Origin: Hyphomicrobiales bacterium
Lineage (GTDB): Bacteria; Pseudomonadota; Alphaproteobacteria; Rhizobiales; Rhizobiaceae
Reading direction: 5' to 3'
NCBI GenBank assembly: GCA_900472175.1
Contig: UCHD01000001.1
Coordinates: 1-64,000 of the forward strand
Length of the DNA: 64,000 nucleotides
The translations under genes were made by a program, and so were the position numbers. The notes beneath the pieces are model-generated. The model made no database searches. It was not told the DNA's origin and worked only from the letters and a program-made list of their open reading frames with translations. Of the stretch, positions 28,154-39,112 are shown piece after piece; the stretch's first letter is position 1, and each line of letters opens with the position of its first letter.

Positions 28154-29185
28154 CTACGATTTCGGGGCAGGGCCGGTTGAAGCCCTGACGATCAGTTCCG
28201 TTCGCCACAGTTCCTGTTCCGGATATTCGCCGGTCTTGAGAATGCCGGAAATCAGCCGGGTGGCGATGCGTGAGCCCGCCGCCCGCAGCGACGAGCGCGT
28301 GGTTGTCAACGGCACGCTGAAGTTTTCCGGTTTCAGCATCGGCAGCACATCGTCATGGGCAATCAGCGAAATATCCTCGCCCATCTGCAGCCCGGCCCGA
28401 TGGATTGCCCTGACTGCGCCAAGCGCGATCACGGTGCTGGAGCAAAGAACGGCGGTCGGCGGCTCGCCCTGTTCAAGAAACTGCTGCATGGCACGGTGCC
28501 CGTATTCGTCGGTCATCAGTGAGTTCTGGACCAGACTTTCATCAAACCGCAGACCATTTTCCTCAAGCGCGCGGCGCATTCCCTTCATGCGGCGAATGGA
28601 GAAGGTCAGGTTTCCCGGGCCGTTGATCAGCGCAATCCGGCGGTGCCCCAACTGAATGAGCAATCGCGTCGCATCATAAAAGGCACCGGTATTGTCGATG
28701 TCGAGAAACGGATAGTCGGCGGGCTGGTCGACCGCCCGGCCATGGACAACGAAGGGGATCGACAGGGATTTCAGCATGGCGATGCGCGGATCGTTGGCGC
28801 GCACATAGGCGAGGAACAGCGCATCGACATTGCCGCTGGCGGCCAGCCGCTTGAAGGTCGCCTCCTCATCGTCGGGCGCGCTCGGATTGATGACGAAATG
28901 GAAATCGTGCCGGACGGATTCTTCGCCGAGCCCAGCGAGGAATTCGCCGAAATGCACGTCGGAATCGATACCCTGCGCGATCGGCATGACCAGACCGATC
29001 GAGCCGGCGCGGCCTGTTGCCAGTCTTTGAGCTGCACGGTTTGGCCGGTAGCCGGTTTCGCGCACCGCACTCAAGACCCGCTGGCGTGTTTCGGCGTTGA
29101 CTTCCGGATAACCGTTGAGTGCCCGGCTGACTGTCGTTTGCGACAGGCCCAACATCTCCGCCAGTTGCTTCAAATTCACGTTCAT
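28154..29185 (-). CDS. aglR: LacI-family regulator of alpha-glucoside utilisation, AglR
   Basis: 343 residues. N-terminal LacI helix-turn-helix (LKQLAEMLGLSQTTVSRALN) and periplasmic-binding-like sensor domain (about 60-343). It is divergent from aglE, as in S. meliloti, where AglR represses the agl operon in the absence of alpha-glucosides. ATG at 29185 puts the HTH at residue 5, the family position; an in-frame extension to 29245 adds 20 residues without family features. A CAAAGCGCTTTG site lies 17 bases upstream of its start, which suggests autoregulation. Confidence 0.9.
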   Translation of the reverse strand: MNVNLKQLAEMLGLSQTTVSRALNGYPEVNAETRQRVLSAVRETGYRPNRAAQRLATGRAGSIGLVMPIAQGIDSDVHFGEFLAGLGEESVRHDFHFVINPSAPDDEEATFKRLAASGNVDALFLAYVRANDPRIAMLKSLSIPFVVHGRAVDQPADYPFLDIDNTGAFYDATRLLIQLGHRRIALINGPGNLTFSIRRMKGMRRALEENGLRFDESLVQNSLMTDEYGHRAMQQFLEQGEPPTAVLCSSTVIALGAVRAIHRAGLQMGEDISLIAHDDVLPMLKPENFSVPLTTTRSSLRAAGSRIATRLISGILKTGEYPEQELWRTELIVRASTGPAPKS

Positions 29186-29201
29186 GGCAAGCGCGCACTC
29201 C

Positions 29202-29213
29202 CAAAGCGCTTTG
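29202..29213. promoter_or_regulatory. AglR operator in front of aglR
   Basis: Perfect 12-bp palindrome CAAAGCGCTTTG, the form of a LacI-family operator with a central CG step. The same word occurs in front of aglE at 29405. Confidence 0.75.
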
Positions 29214-29403
29214 ATTTTTATTTTGTATTTGCTTTCAGTCCACAACGCGCGATGGATTTTGTATCATCGGCTTTGCTGATCAACCAGAAAAATCCGCTCC
29301 ATTGCGTTGCAAACCTTCGCTGCACTGCATGAATTGGGGCTTTGTTCGCCCATTGCGGGAAAGCTCTTGACTTGGTGCCTGTGGCAATGGTTTGTTAGCA
29401 AGC

Positions 29404-29417
29404 TCAAAGCGCTTTGA
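29404..29417. promoter_or_regulatory. AglR operator in front of aglE
   Basis: Perfect 14-bp palindrome TCAAAGCGCTTTGA, containing the 12-bp word also found upstream of aglR. It lies about 66 bases upstream of the aglE start, where it could block the aglE promoter. Confidence 0.75.
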
Positions 29418-29482
29418 ATTTTGGCGGCGCTGCGGTGTTCGCCCGGCATCAATGGGCCGGGTCTTTCTTGGGAGGAAATGAC

Positions 29483-30841
29483 GTGAAGAGAACATTCTTG
29501 TTGGGAGTGGCGGCGCTTGCGCTTGTGGCGGGTGCCACGAACGCCGCCGAGCTGAAATTCAAGCCGGGTGAGGATTCCAAATTCAACTGGGCAAGCTTCG
29601 AAGAGTTCAAGAAGAACCATGACCTCAAGGGTCAGACGCTGACGATTTTCGGACCTTGGCGCGGCGAAGATGAAGCTCTGGCTGAATCCATGCTCGATTA
29701 TTTCCGCGATGCGACCGGCGTCGAGGTGAAATATTCCTCGTCCGAGAACTATGAACAGCAGATCGTCATCGACACCCAGGCCGGCAGCCCGCCGGATGTC
29801 GCCATCCTCCCGCAGCCCGGCCTGATCGCCGACCTCGCCTCGAAGGGCTATCTGACGCCGCTTGGCGAAGAAACCCAGAAGTGGCTTCTCGACAATTACG
29901 CCGCTGGCCAGTCTTGGGTCGATCTGTCGACCTATGCCGGCAAAGACGGCAAGAAGGCGCTGTACGCATTCCCCTACAAGATCGACGTAAAGTCGCTGGT
30001 CTGGTACGTGCCGGAAAACTTCGAGGATTCCGGCTATGAAGTTCCGAAGACGATGGAAGACCTGAAGGCGCTGACCGAAAAGATCGTTGCCGATGGCGGC
30101 ACGCCGTGGTGCATCGGTCTCGGTTCCGGCGGTGCGACCGGCTGGCCGGCCACCGACTGGGTCGAGGACATGATGCTGCGCACGCAGCCGGCGGAGACCT
30201 ATGACAAATGGGTCACCAACGCGATCCCGTTCAACGACCCGGCTGTCGTTGGTGCCATCGATGAATTCGGCTGGTTCGCCAAGAACGACAAGAACGTTGA
30301 TGGTGGCGCCGCTGCCGTTGCGTCCGCCGACTTCCGCGACAGCCCGAAGGGCCTGTTTGCTTCGCCGCCGAAGTGCTACCTGCACCACCAGGCATCGTTC
30401 ATCCCGTCCTTCTTCCCGGAAGGCACCAAGGTTGGCGAAGACGCCGACTTCTTCTACATGCCGCCTTATGCCAGCAAGCCGGAACTCGGCAATCCGGTTC
30501 TCGGCGCCGGCACGCTGGCCATGATCACAAAGGATACGCCGGCTGCACGCGCCTTCATCGAGTTCCTGGAAACTCCGATCGCGCATGAAGTCTGGATGGC
30601 CCAGACCAGCTTCCTGACACCGCTGAAGAGCGCCAACAAGGATGTGTATGCCAACGGCCCGATGAAGAAGCAGGGCGAAATCCTGCTCAACGCCACGACC
30701 TTCCGCTTTGACGGTTCCGACCTGATGCCTGGCAAGATCGGTGCCGGCGCATTCTGGACCGGTATGGTCGATTACGTCGGCGGCAAATCGGCCAAGGATG
30801 TCGCGGACGGCGTCCAGAAGGCTTGGGATTCGATCAAGTAG
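29483..30841 (+). CDS. aglE: Alpha-glucoside ABC transporter binding protein AglE
   Basis: 452 residues. Signal peptide (KRTFLLGVAALALVAGATNA) and a family 1 solute-binding fold with Trp/Asp-rich sugar-site segments (FGPWRGEDEALAESM; GATGWPATDWVEDMML). In S. meliloti AglEFGK imports sucrose, maltose and trehalose. The start is GTG at 29483 with GGAGG 7 bases upstream. The more upstream TTG lies in the operator and is not plausible. First gene of aglEFGAK, under AglR. Confidence 0.93.
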   Translation: MKRTFLLGVAALALVAGATNAAELKFKPGEDSKFNWASFEEFKKNHDLKGQTLTIFGPWRGEDEALAESMLDYFRDATGVEVKYSSSENYEQQIVIDTQAGSPPDVAILPQPGLIADLASKGYLTPLGEETQKWLLDNYAAGQSWVDLSTYAGKDGKKALYAFPYKIDVKSLVWYVPENFEDSGYEVPKTMEDLKALTEKIVADGGTPWCIGLGSGGATGWPATDWVEDMMLRTQPAETYDKWVTNAIPFNDPAVVGAIDEFGWFAKNDKNVDGGAAAVASADFRDSPKGLFASPPKCYLHHQASFIPSFFPEGTKVGEDADFFYMPPYASKPELGNPVLGAGTLAMITKDTPAARAFIEFLETPIAHEVWMAQTSFLTPLKSANKDVYANGPMKKQGEILLNATTFRFDGSDLMPGKIGAGAFWTGMVDYVGGKSAKDVADGVQKAWDSIK

Positions 30842-31140
30842 GATTGCTTGACACGCAGCGGCTCCGAGCGAAAGCCCCGGAGCCGCACTTCAAGAGACTG
30901 CGAGGCCTGAAGTGCTGTTCGCCAAACCGCCCTGTAGAGTTGGCGCGGTGGAACGGCTTGGGGAAGGCTGACAAAAGAAGCCCGTTGAAATGAACACGTC
31001 CTTGCCGGCCGCCGTTTAGGTTCGGGCATGCGAGTCACGTGACCATTCTGGCCGCACATGATCTCCCGAAAAGCCGGGAGCCATAGGCCAAGGGGCGGGT
31101 AGGCCGTTGATCCGGCCTTATTCCTGGGGAGGACGTTGCC
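30842..31140 (+). other. aglE-aglF intergenic region with hairpins
   Basis: 299 bases without a supported gene. GCGGCTCCG (30858-30866) pairs with CGGAGCCGC (30878-30886) just after the aglE stop, with no T run: probably an mRNA-stabilising or attenuating hairpin that keeps binding-protein levels above permease levels. Further on are a perfect palindrome GTCACGTGAC (31034-31043) and a small hairpin CTCCCG/CGGGAG (31063-31080). GGGGAGGA before 31141 is the aglF ribosome binding site. Confidence 0.6.
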
Positions 31141-32151
31141 ATGCAGCAGTTGATTTTTGCCATTGCCACGATGGCCGCCGGCGTTCTTGGCTGCGCCGCC
31201 TATTTCTTCGGCACGAACTGGATACTCGACAAGCTGTTTCCTTCGAAAGGCCTGACGGGGCCGGTCGCCTCGCGCAATCTGCGCATCACCAATGCCATCC
31301 GGCCATGGCTCTTCCTCGGTCCGGCGCTGTTGTCGCTGACCATTTACCTGATCTATCCAGTGATCGCCTCCGTCTGGCTCAGTCTGCATGACCGGGCGGG
31401 CGAGAATTTCGTCGGTCTCAACAATTTCATCTGGATGTTCAACGACGGCGAATTCCGCCAGTCGATCTATAACAACTTCCTCTGGCTTTTGGTCGTGCCT
31501 GCTGCCGCGACGTTCTTCGGCCTGATCATCGCAGCGCTGACCGACCGCATCTGGTGGGGCAATATCGCCAAGACGCTGATCTTCATGCCGATGGCGATCT
31601 CCTTCGTCGGCGCCTCGGTCATCTGGAAATTCATCTACGATTATCGTGCTGAAGGCACTGCCCAGATCGGCCTTCTGAATGCCGTGGTCGTCTATTTCGG
31701 CGGTACGCCGGAAGCCTGGGTGACGCTACCTTTCTGGAACAATTTCTTCCTGATGGTCATTCTCATCTGGATCCAGACCGGCTTCGCCATGGTCATTCTG
31801 TCGGCCGCCCTGCGCGGTATTCCGGAAGAAACCATCGAGGCTGCCGTCATTGACGGCGCCAATGGCCTGCAGATCTTCTTCAAGATCATGATCCCGCAGA
31901 TGTGGGGTACGATCGCCGTTGTCTGGACCACCATCACCATCCTGGTGCTCAAGGTCTTCGACATCGTTCTCGCCATGACCAACGGGCAGTGGCAAAGCCA
32001 GGTTCTCGCCAATCTGATGTTCGACTGGATGTTCCGCGGTGGCGGTGACTTCGGCCGCGGTGCCGCGATCGCCGTCATCATCATGGTGCTGGTGATCCCG
32101 ATCATGATCTGGAACATCCGCAACGCTGCCAAGGAAATGGAGGGCCATTGA
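31141..32151 (+). CDS. aglF: Alpha-glucoside ABC transporter permease AglF
   Basis: 336 residues, MalF-type permease with about seven to eight membrane helices and the ABC-permease EAA motif (EAAVIDGANGLQIFFKIMIP). It pairs with AglG to form the membrane channel. It ends one base before the aglG ATG. Confidence 0.94.
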   Translation: MQQLIFAIATMAAGVLGCAAYFFGTNWILDKLFPSKGLTGPVASRNLRITNAIRPWLFLGPALLSLTIYLIYPVIASVWLSLHDRAGENFVGLNNFIWMFNDGEFRQSIYNNFLWLLVVPAAATFFGLIIAALTDRIWWGNIAKTLIFMPMAISFVGASVIWKFIYDYRAEGTAQIGLLNAVVVYFGGTPEAWVTLPFWNNFFLMVILIWIQTGFAMVILSAALRGIPEETIEAAVIDGANGLQIFFKIMIPQMWGTIAVVWTTITILVLKVFDIVLAMTNGQWQSQVLANLMFDWMFRGGGDFGRGAAIAVIIMVLVIPIMIWNIRNAAKEMEGH

Positions 32152-32152
32152 G

Positions 32153-33298
32153 ATGATTGCTTCTTCCCGCTCCCCCCTCATCTGGGTCGTCCATCTTTCC
32201 GTGATCCTGCTTGTAACCCTCTGGACCCTCCCGACCGCCGGCCTGTTGATCTCGTCGCTGCGTGACAAGGATCAGCTTGCCGTTTCCGGCTGGTGGACGG
32301 CGCTCTCCACGTCATCGCAGAACATGACCGGCCGTGCTGCTTCCCCCGAAACGCAAATAGAACGTGACGGCAAGTTCGTCATCGCCGGCAATCTGCTGGA
32401 AAGCGGCGTGGCCAAGGTTTCGGCCTTCGGTTTCCGTCCGTTGCAGCCCACCGCCTTTGAGGCCGGTGCAGTCGCTGATATCGGTGACGGGCAGACACTC
32501 ACGGTCAAGGACGACGGCAGCTACGAAATCGTCTCGTCGGCCCGCATGGAAGGCACACGCGGCCAGCGCATCTTCTATACCGCCGCGGTTCCGCCGCGCT
32601 TCACCTTCGATAATTACCGCGAAGTGATGCGGGCTGCCGGCATCGGGGCATCGTTCATCAACTCGCTGACTGTCGCCATTCCGGCAACGGTCATCCCGAT
32701 CCTCGTGGCAGCTTTTGCAGCCTATGCACTGGCCTGGATGAAATTTCCCGGCCGGGCAATCCTGATCGCCGTTGTCGTCGGCCTTCTGGTCGTGCCGCTG
32801 CAGATGTCGCTGATCCCGCTGTTGAAACTGTACAACGGCGTTGGCGCGTTTTTCGGTGTTCCTGCCAAGACCTATGTCGGCATCTGGCTGGCGCATATGG
32901 GCTTCGGCCTGCCACTCGCCATCTATCTGCTGCGCAACTATATGGCAGGCCTGCCGCGTGAAATTCTGGAATCGGCCCGCGTCGATGGCGCCAGCGATTT
33001 CGATATCTTCATCAAGATCATCCTGCCTCTGTCGTTCCCGGCGCTCGCCTCGTTCTCGATCTTCCAGTTCCTGTGGACCTGGAACGATCTGCTGGTCGCC
33101 ATGGTGTTCCTCGGAACCGGTAATGATGAGTTGGTCCTCACCGGCCGCCTGGTGAACCTGCTCGGCTCGCGCGGAGGCAACTGGGAAATCCTGACGGCAT
33201 CGGCCTTCATCACCATCATCGTGCCACTGATCGTCTTCTTCACCCTGCAGCGCTACCTCGTGCGTGGCCTGCTGGCGGGATCGGTCAAGGGTGGCTGA
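32153..33298 (+). CDS. aglG: Alpha-glucoside ABC transporter permease AglG
   Basis: 381 residues, MalG-type permease. An N-terminal helix is followed by an unusually long periplasmic insertion (about 40-145, including a Gly/Asp-rich strand region), then five helices with the EAA motif (ESARVDGASDFDIFIKIILP). Longer than MalG (about 296) because of the insertion, as in other AglG proteins. One base after aglF. Confidence 0.94.
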   Translation: MIASSRSPLIWVVHLSVILLVTLWTLPTAGLLISSLRDKDQLAVSGWWTALSTSSQNMTGRAASPETQIERDGKFVIAGNLLESGVAKVSAFGFRPLQPTAFEAGAVADIGDGQTLTVKDDGSYEIVSSARMEGTRGQRIFYTAAVPPRFTFDNYREVMRAAGIGASFINSLTVAIPATVIPILVAAFAAYALAWMKFPGRAILIAVVVGLLVVPLQMSLIPLLKLYNGVGAFFGVPAKTYVGIWLAHMGFGLPLAIYLLRNYMAGLPREILESARVDGASDFDIFIKIILPLSFPALASFSIFQFLWTWNDLLVAMVFLGTGNDELVLTGRLVNLLGSRGGNWEILTASAFITIIVPLIVFFTLQRYLVRGLLAGSVKGG

Positions 33299-33330
33299 GA
33301 CTTTTCGATAGTACAAGGACGTCTACTGGA

Positions 33331-34995
33331 ATGAATACGAGCATGACCAAGGCAAGTGGTTCCACATTGCAGGCCGACCGGGACTGGTGGCGTGGCGCGG
33401 TGATCTACCAGATCTATCCGCGCTCCTACCAGGATTCGAACGGCGACGGCATCGGCGACTTGAAGGGCATCACCGCCCGCCTGCCGCATGTCGCCTCGCT
33501 CGGTGTGGACGCAATCTGGATCTCGCCATTCTTCACGTCGCCGATGAAGGATTTCGGCTATGACGTGTCGAACTATACCGGCGTCGACCCGATCTTCGGT
33601 CTGCTTGCCGATTTCGATGCGCTGATCGCCGAGGCCCACCGCCTCGGCATTCGGGTGATGATCGATCTGGTGTTGTCCCATACCTCCGATCAGCATCCGT
33701 GGTTCGTCGAAAGCCGGTCCAGCCGGTTCGATCCCAAGGCGGACTGGTACGTCTGGTCGGATTCCAAGCCGGATGGTACGCCGCCGAACAATTGGATGTC
33801 GATCTTCGGCGGCTCGGCATGGCAGTGGGATCCCACGCGTCTGCAATATTACATGCACAACTTTCTGACCTCGCAGCCCGATCTCAACCTGCACAATCCG
33901 CAAGTGCAGGATGCGCTGCTGGCCGTCGAGCGCTTCTGGCTGGAACGCGGCGTTGATGGCTTCCGGCTGGATACGATCAACTTCTACTTCCACGATCTGG
34001 AACTGCGCGACAACCCGCCGCTGGCGCCGGAGCGCCGCAATGCCAATACTGCGCCGGCGGTCAACCCATACAATTATCAGGAACATCTCTACGACAAGAA
34101 CCGCCCGGAGAATCTGGAATTCCTCAAGCGCTTCCGTGCCGTCATGAACGAGTTCCCGGCAATCGCCGCCGTCGGTGAAGTCGGTGACAGCCAGATCGGC
34201 CTTGAGATCGCCGGGCAATACACATCCGGCAACGACAAGATGCACATGTGCTACGCCTTCGAGTTCCTGGCGCCGGATCCGTTGACGCCGTCAGGCGTCG
34301 CGCAGGTGCTGCACGATTTTGCCCGTGCCGCACCGGAAGGCTGGGCCTGCTGGGCGTTTTCCAATCATGACGTCGTGCGCCATGTCAGCCGCTGGGGCCA
34401 GGGTGTTGCCGATCAGGATGCGCACGCAAAGTTCCTGGCCAGCCTGCTGATGACCTTGCGCGGCTCCGTCTGCATCTATCAGGGCGAAGAGCTTGGCCTG
34501 ACCGAGGCCGAGCTCGCCTTCGAAGACCTGCAGGACCCCTACGGCATCCAGTTCTGGCCGGATTTCAAAGGCCGCGACGGTTGCCGGACGCCGATGGTGT
34601 GGGACAAGAACGCTGTCAATGGCGGCTTCGGCGAGGGCAAGCCCTGGCTGCCGGTGCCGAAGGAGCATCTTGGCCGCGCCGTTTCCGAACAGCAGACGGA
34701 CCCGGGTTCAGTGCTCAACCACTACCGGCGGTTTCTCGCATTCCGCAAGCAGCATCTGGCCTTTGCCAAGGGCGAAATCGAGTTTCGCGCCTACGAAGCA
34801 CCCCTGCTCGGCTTCGAACGCACATTCGGCAACGAGACGATTTTGTGCCTGTTCAACATGAGCAGCGAAGCGGTGACCGTCAAACGGCCGGTTGAAAAGC
34901 TCGATGTGCTCGAAGGCCATTGCTTTGGATCGGCATTGACCGGCGACACCATCACGCTACCGGCCTGGAGCGGCTTTTTCGCCCGGGTCGAATGA
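33331..34995 (+). CDS. aglA: Alpha-glucosidase AglA (GH13)
   Basis: 554 residues, GH13 TIM-barrel enzyme that splits imported alpha-glucosides in the cytoplasm; no signal peptide. Barrel start WWRGAVIYQIYPRSYQDSNG; catalytic nucleophile Asp214 (GFRLDTINF), acid/base Glu283 (VGEVGD), and transition-state Asp347 (FSNHDVVRH). Glucose released here can enter the Entner-Doudoroff genes further right. Between aglG and aglK, same direction. Confidence 0.94.
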   Translation: MNTSMTKASGSTLQADRDWWRGAVIYQIYPRSYQDSNGDGIGDLKGITARLPHVASLGVDAIWISPFFTSPMKDFGYDVSNYTGVDPIFGLLADFDALIAEAHRLGIRVMIDLVLSHTSDQHPWFVESRSSRFDPKADWYVWSDSKPDGTPPNNWMSIFGGSAWQWDPTRLQYYMHNFLTSQPDLNLHNPQVQDALLAVERFWLERGVDGFRLDTINFYFHDLELRDNPPLAPERRNANTAPAVNPYNYQEHLYDKNRPENLEFLKRFRAVMNEFPAIAAVGEVGDSQIGLEIAGQYTSGNDKMHMCYAFEFLAPDPLTPSGVAQVLHDFARAAPEGWACWAFSNHDVVRHVSRWGQGVADQDAHAKFLASLLMTLRGSVCIYQGEELGLTEAELAFEDLQDPYGIQFWPDFKGRDGCRTPMVWDKNAVNGGFGEGKPWLPVPKEHLGRAVSEQQTDPGSVLNHYRRFLAFRKQHLAFAKGEIEFRAYEAPLLGFERTFGNETILCLFNMSSEAVTVKRPVEKLDVLEGHCFGSALTGDTITLPAWSGFFARVE

Positions 34996-35058
34996 ATGAG
35001 ATCGAACCGGTTCGGGTAAAGAGCCGGCCAAAAACGAGAGAATGAAGGGGAGGATGTC

Positions 35059-36147
<1,089 letters not shown>

Positions 36148-36166
36148 AATCGGGCAACATGCTTAC

Positions 36167-36201
36167 GACCCGCCTGGGCTGTATTTCCGGGCGGGTTTTT
36201 T
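36167..36201 (+). terminator. Rho-independent terminator of the agl operon
   Basis: ACCCGCC (36168-36174) pairs with GGCGGGT (36190-36196) and is followed by six T (36196-36201); two further inner pairs are possible. Confidence 0.9.
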
Positions 36202-36346
36202 ATGGGCAATGTGCCAAAATCGGTCACGGACTCACGCTCTGTTAAATCTCCGCAGCTAATGTTCCAAAAAACAAAGGGCATGGAGCAGGCAGATGCGGGG
36301 ACAGGCATCCGATAGACCGACATATCTCAGCAAGGAAGAGTCCTTC

Positions 36347-36700
36347 ATGTATGATCGGGAAGCCAATTTCCCGATGGAAGACACCCGCAATGATGCCCGC
36401 ATCGAGTACACCGAAAATGGCATGCTCAACCTCACTTCGCGCCGTTGCGAACTCCTGAAGATATCGAAGAGTAGCGCCGTTATTGGCATTGCGACGCAGT
36501 TCAAGCTGCCGCAGAATTTCTATCTCGATGTTCCCAGCGCCCGCATCGGCATGGTCGGCTGCATCGTCAAGCGCGTGCATGCCAACAACATCATCGAGGC
36601 GCGCTTTCTGCGCATGATGTCCGAGCGCGACCTCAATCGCATCTTCGTCTATTCGACGCATCCCAATCATCGCAACCGCGTTCTCGACATCTACAGCTGA
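36347..36700 (+). CDS. Small PilZ-like protein (putative)
   Basis: 117 residues from the ATG at 36347, chosen because AAGGAAGAG lies just upstream; an in-frame ATG at 36293 adds 18 residues. The pattern RRCELLKISKSSAVIGIATQ, LPQNFYLDVPS, GCIVKRVHANNIIEARFL resembles a degenerate PilZ beta-barrel, the c-di-GMP-binding fold, but the N-terminal RxxxR that binds the nucleotide is not obvious. It may have lost ligand binding. It stands alone. Confidence 0.5.
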   Translation: MYDREANFPMEDTRNDARIEYTENGMLNLTSRRCELLKISKSSAVIGIATQFKLPQNFYLDVPSARIGMVGCIVKRVHANNIIEARFLRMMSERDLNRIFVYSTHPNHRNRVLDIYS

Positions 36701-36794
36701 CCGTTTTCGGGTCGATTGCTGGCCGCTCCCGCTTGACACCGCCGGCAGGAGGCGGATTGATAGATGCCGAGCGACTGAAGCGAGACGATGACCG

Positions 36795-37160
36795 ATGAAA
36801 AGACCCTATCGCCTTTCCTGTCATTGCGGCGATATCTGCTTTGAAATCGATGCCGAGATTTCCGAGGTGGTCGAATGCAATTGCTCGACCTGCCGCCGTT
36901 CAGGCTTCCTGCACTGGAAGGTTCCGGCCAGCAGGATCGTGCTGGTCAGTGAAAAACGCCGGATCTCCACCTATGTTTGGCGCAGCATCACCGAAGGTCA
37001 TCATTTTTGCGCGACATGCGGCGTTGCGCTGATGCGCAGCGGCTATCCTGGAGAACGCGTGTCGGTGAACGCGCGCTGTATCGAAGGCATCGATATTTTC
37101 GAGCTGAACATCGAACGTTACGACGGCCGGACCGACATGCACCCAGGGCCGCTGCCGTAA
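36795..37160 (+). CDS. GFA/CENP-V domain protein
   Basis: 121 residues. Zinc-binding pattern of the glutathione-dependent formaldehyde-activating (GFA) family: Cys9, Cys11 and Cys15 (CHCGDIC), Cys28, Cys30 and Cys33 (CNCSTC), Cys72 and Cys75 (FCATCG). Members bind two zinc ions; the physiological role of most is unknown, and formaldehyde chemistry should not be assumed. Ends at a shared terminator with edd. Confidence 0.88.
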   Translation: MKRPYRLSCHCGDICFEIDAEISEVVECNCSTCRRSGFLHWKVPASRIVLVSEKRRISTYVWRSITEGHHFCATCGVALMRSGYPGERVSVNARCIEGIDIFELNIERYDGRTDMHPGPLP

Positions 37161-37177
37161 ACCTCAAGTTTGCGAAG

Positions 37178-37200
37178 GCCCTCGATTTTTCGTCGAGGGC
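37178..37200. terminator. Bidirectional terminator between GFA gene and edd
   Basis: GCCCTCGA (37178-37185) and TCGAGGGC (37193-37200), perfect 8-bp stem with a T-rich loop, between the convergent GFA-domain gene and edd. No clear T tract follows on either side, so the strength is uncertain. Confidence 0.65.
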
Positions 37201-37207
37201 TCCGATT

Positions 37208-39028
37208 TCAGTGAAAAAACACGCTGGCGCCGTGATCGGCTGCGCCAACAGCCGCGCGGAATGGGGCAAACAGCTCGCGGCCCATGCCGAATTCGTTGCC
37301 GGAAAGATCGGCTTCGGCCGGTGCGCGGCTGGCCAACTCGGCAGCATCGACCAGCACCTGGATCGTGCCATGGATGGCATCGAGCCGGATGATGTCGCCT
37401 TCGCGGATTTTCGAGATCGGACCACCATCCTTGGCTTCCGGCGTCATGTGGATCGCGGACGGAACCTTGCCGGACGCGCCGGACATGCGGCCGTCGGTGA
37501 CCAGCGCCACCGTCTGGCCGCGATCCTGCAGGATGCCGAGCACGGTGGTCAGCTTGTGCAGTTCCGGCATGCCATTGGCTTTCGGCCCCTGAAAGCGGAC
37601 GACGGCGATGAAGTCGCCCTCGAGCTTGCCGTCCTTGAAGGCCGCCTGCAGTTCCGACTGATCGTGGAAGATCTTTGCTGGCGCTTCGATGACGTGACGC
37701 TCCGGCTTGACCGCCGAAATCTTGATGACAGCCTTGCCCAGATTGCCGGTCAGCATCTTCAGGCCGCCGGAATGCTGGAAGGGATGTTCGACGGTTGAAA
37801 GCACCTTTGGATCGTGGCTAACGTCCGGCGCCGGTTCGCGGGCAACCGTGCCATTGGCGCCAAGCTTGACGTCGATCGCATAGGCGTCCAGCCCCTGGCC
37901 GAAAACGGTGCGCACGTCGTCATGCAAAAGGCCATGCTTCAAGAGTTGGCTGATCAGGTAACCCATACCGCCCGCGGCGTGGAAGTGGTTCACGTCTGCC
38001 AGGCCATTCGGATAGACGCGGGCGAGCAGCGGGATAATGTCGGAAAGCTCGGAAATATCCTGCCATGTCAGCGCGATACCGGCCGAACGGGCCATGGCGA
38101 CGAGGTGCATCGTGTGGTTGGTCGAGCCGCCAGTTGCGTGCAGGCCGATAACGCCGTTGACGATCGATCGCTCATCGATCATTTCGCCGGCAGGGGTGTA
38201 TTCGTTGCCGAGCGCGGTAATGGCCAGCGCCCGCTTGGTGGCTTCCTTCGTCAGCGCGTCGCGCAGCGGCGTGCCCGGATTGATGAAGGAAGCGCCGGGC
38301 AGGTGGAAGCCCATGATCTCCATCAGCATCTGGTTGGAATTGGCCGTACCGTAGAAGGTGCAGGTGCCGGGGCCGTGGTAGGATTTGGATTCTGCTTCCA
38401 GCAGTTCCTCGCGGCCGACCTTGCCTTCGGCAAACAGCTGGCGAACACGCGATTTTTCATCATTCGGCAGGCCGGACGTCATCGGACCGGCCGGAATGAA
38501 CACGGCTGGGAGATGGCCAAAGGTCATCGCGGCGATCATCAGGCCGGGCACGATCTTGTCGCAGACGCCGAGATAGACGGTCGAATCGAACATGTTGTGC
38601 GACAAGCCGACGCCTGCCGCCATGGCGATCAGATCGCGGGAAAACAGCGAAAGCTCCATGCCCGGCTGTCCCTGGGTAACGCCATCGCACATGGCCGGAA
38701 CGCCGCCCGCCACCTGCGCCACGCCACCGGCTTCATGGGCCGCCTGGCGGATCAGAGCCGGATAGGTTTCGAATGGCTGATGCGCCGACAGCATGTCGTT
38801 ATAGGACGTGATGATCCCGAGATTGGGCACTTCGTCGCCCGAGAGCGCCACTTTCTCTGAGGGGGAACAGACGGCGAAGCCGTGAGCCAGGTTGCCGCAG
38901 CCAAGAACCGAACGGGTAACACGTTTGGACGCGGCCGAACGCACGCGGGCAAGATAGGGCTCGCGATAGGGCTTCGAGCGTTCAACGATGCGGGCGGTGA
39001 TCGCGGCAATACGGCTGTCGGCGGACAT
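37208..39028 (-). CDS. edd: Phosphogluconate dehydratase Edd
   Basis: 606 residues. Entner-Doudoroff enzyme converting 6-phosphogluconate to 2-keto-3-deoxy-6-phosphogluconate; IlvD/Edd family with an iron-sulfur cluster held by conserved Cys ([33 protein letters not shown]). Family length. Last gene of the zwf-pgl-edd operon, 187 bases after pgl; the gap holds a RIME-like element. The eda aldolase is not in the window. Confidence 0.95.
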   Translation of the reverse strand: MSADSRIAAITARIVERSKPYREPYLARVRSAASKRVTRSVLGCGNLAHGFAVCSPSEKVALSGDEVPNLGIITSYNDMLSAHQPFETYPALIRQAAHEAGGVAQVAGGVPAMCDGVTQGQPGMELSLFSRDLIAMAAGVGLSHNMFDSTVYLGVCDKIVPGLMIAAMTFGHLPAVFIPAGPMTSGLPNDEKSRVRQLFAEGKVGREELLEAESKSYHGPGTCTFYGTANSNQMLMEIMGFHLPGASFINPGTPLRDALTKEATKRALAITALGNEYTPAGEMIDERSIVNGVIGLHATGGSTNHTMHLVAMARSAGIALTWQDISELSDIIPLLARVYPNGLADVNHFHAAGGMGYLISQLLKHGLLHDDVRTVFGQGLDAYAIDVKLGANGTVAREPAPDVSHDPKVLSTVEHPFQHSGGLKMLTGNLGKAVIKISAVKPERHVIEAPAKIFHDQSELQAAFKDGKLEGDFIAVVRFQGPKANGMPELHKLTTVLGILQDRGQTVALVTDGRMSGASGKVPSAIHMTPEAKDGGPISKIREGDIIRLDAIHGTIQVLVDAAELASRAPAEADLSGNEFGMGRELFAPFRAAVGAADHGASVFFH

Positions 39029-39112
39029 GGCAATCCTGTTCCGGAGTGTTCGGCACTCCTGTGGTCTGCGTGGTTTCAGGTATCCGGGTCTTGGGTTCCC
39101 GGATTGCGGGCT

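Noticed and set aside
29478-29486. Two-codon ATGACGTGA overlapping the aglE start
   Set aside because: Too short to matter; the GTG at 29483 with GGAGG fits the signal peptide and is the aglE start.
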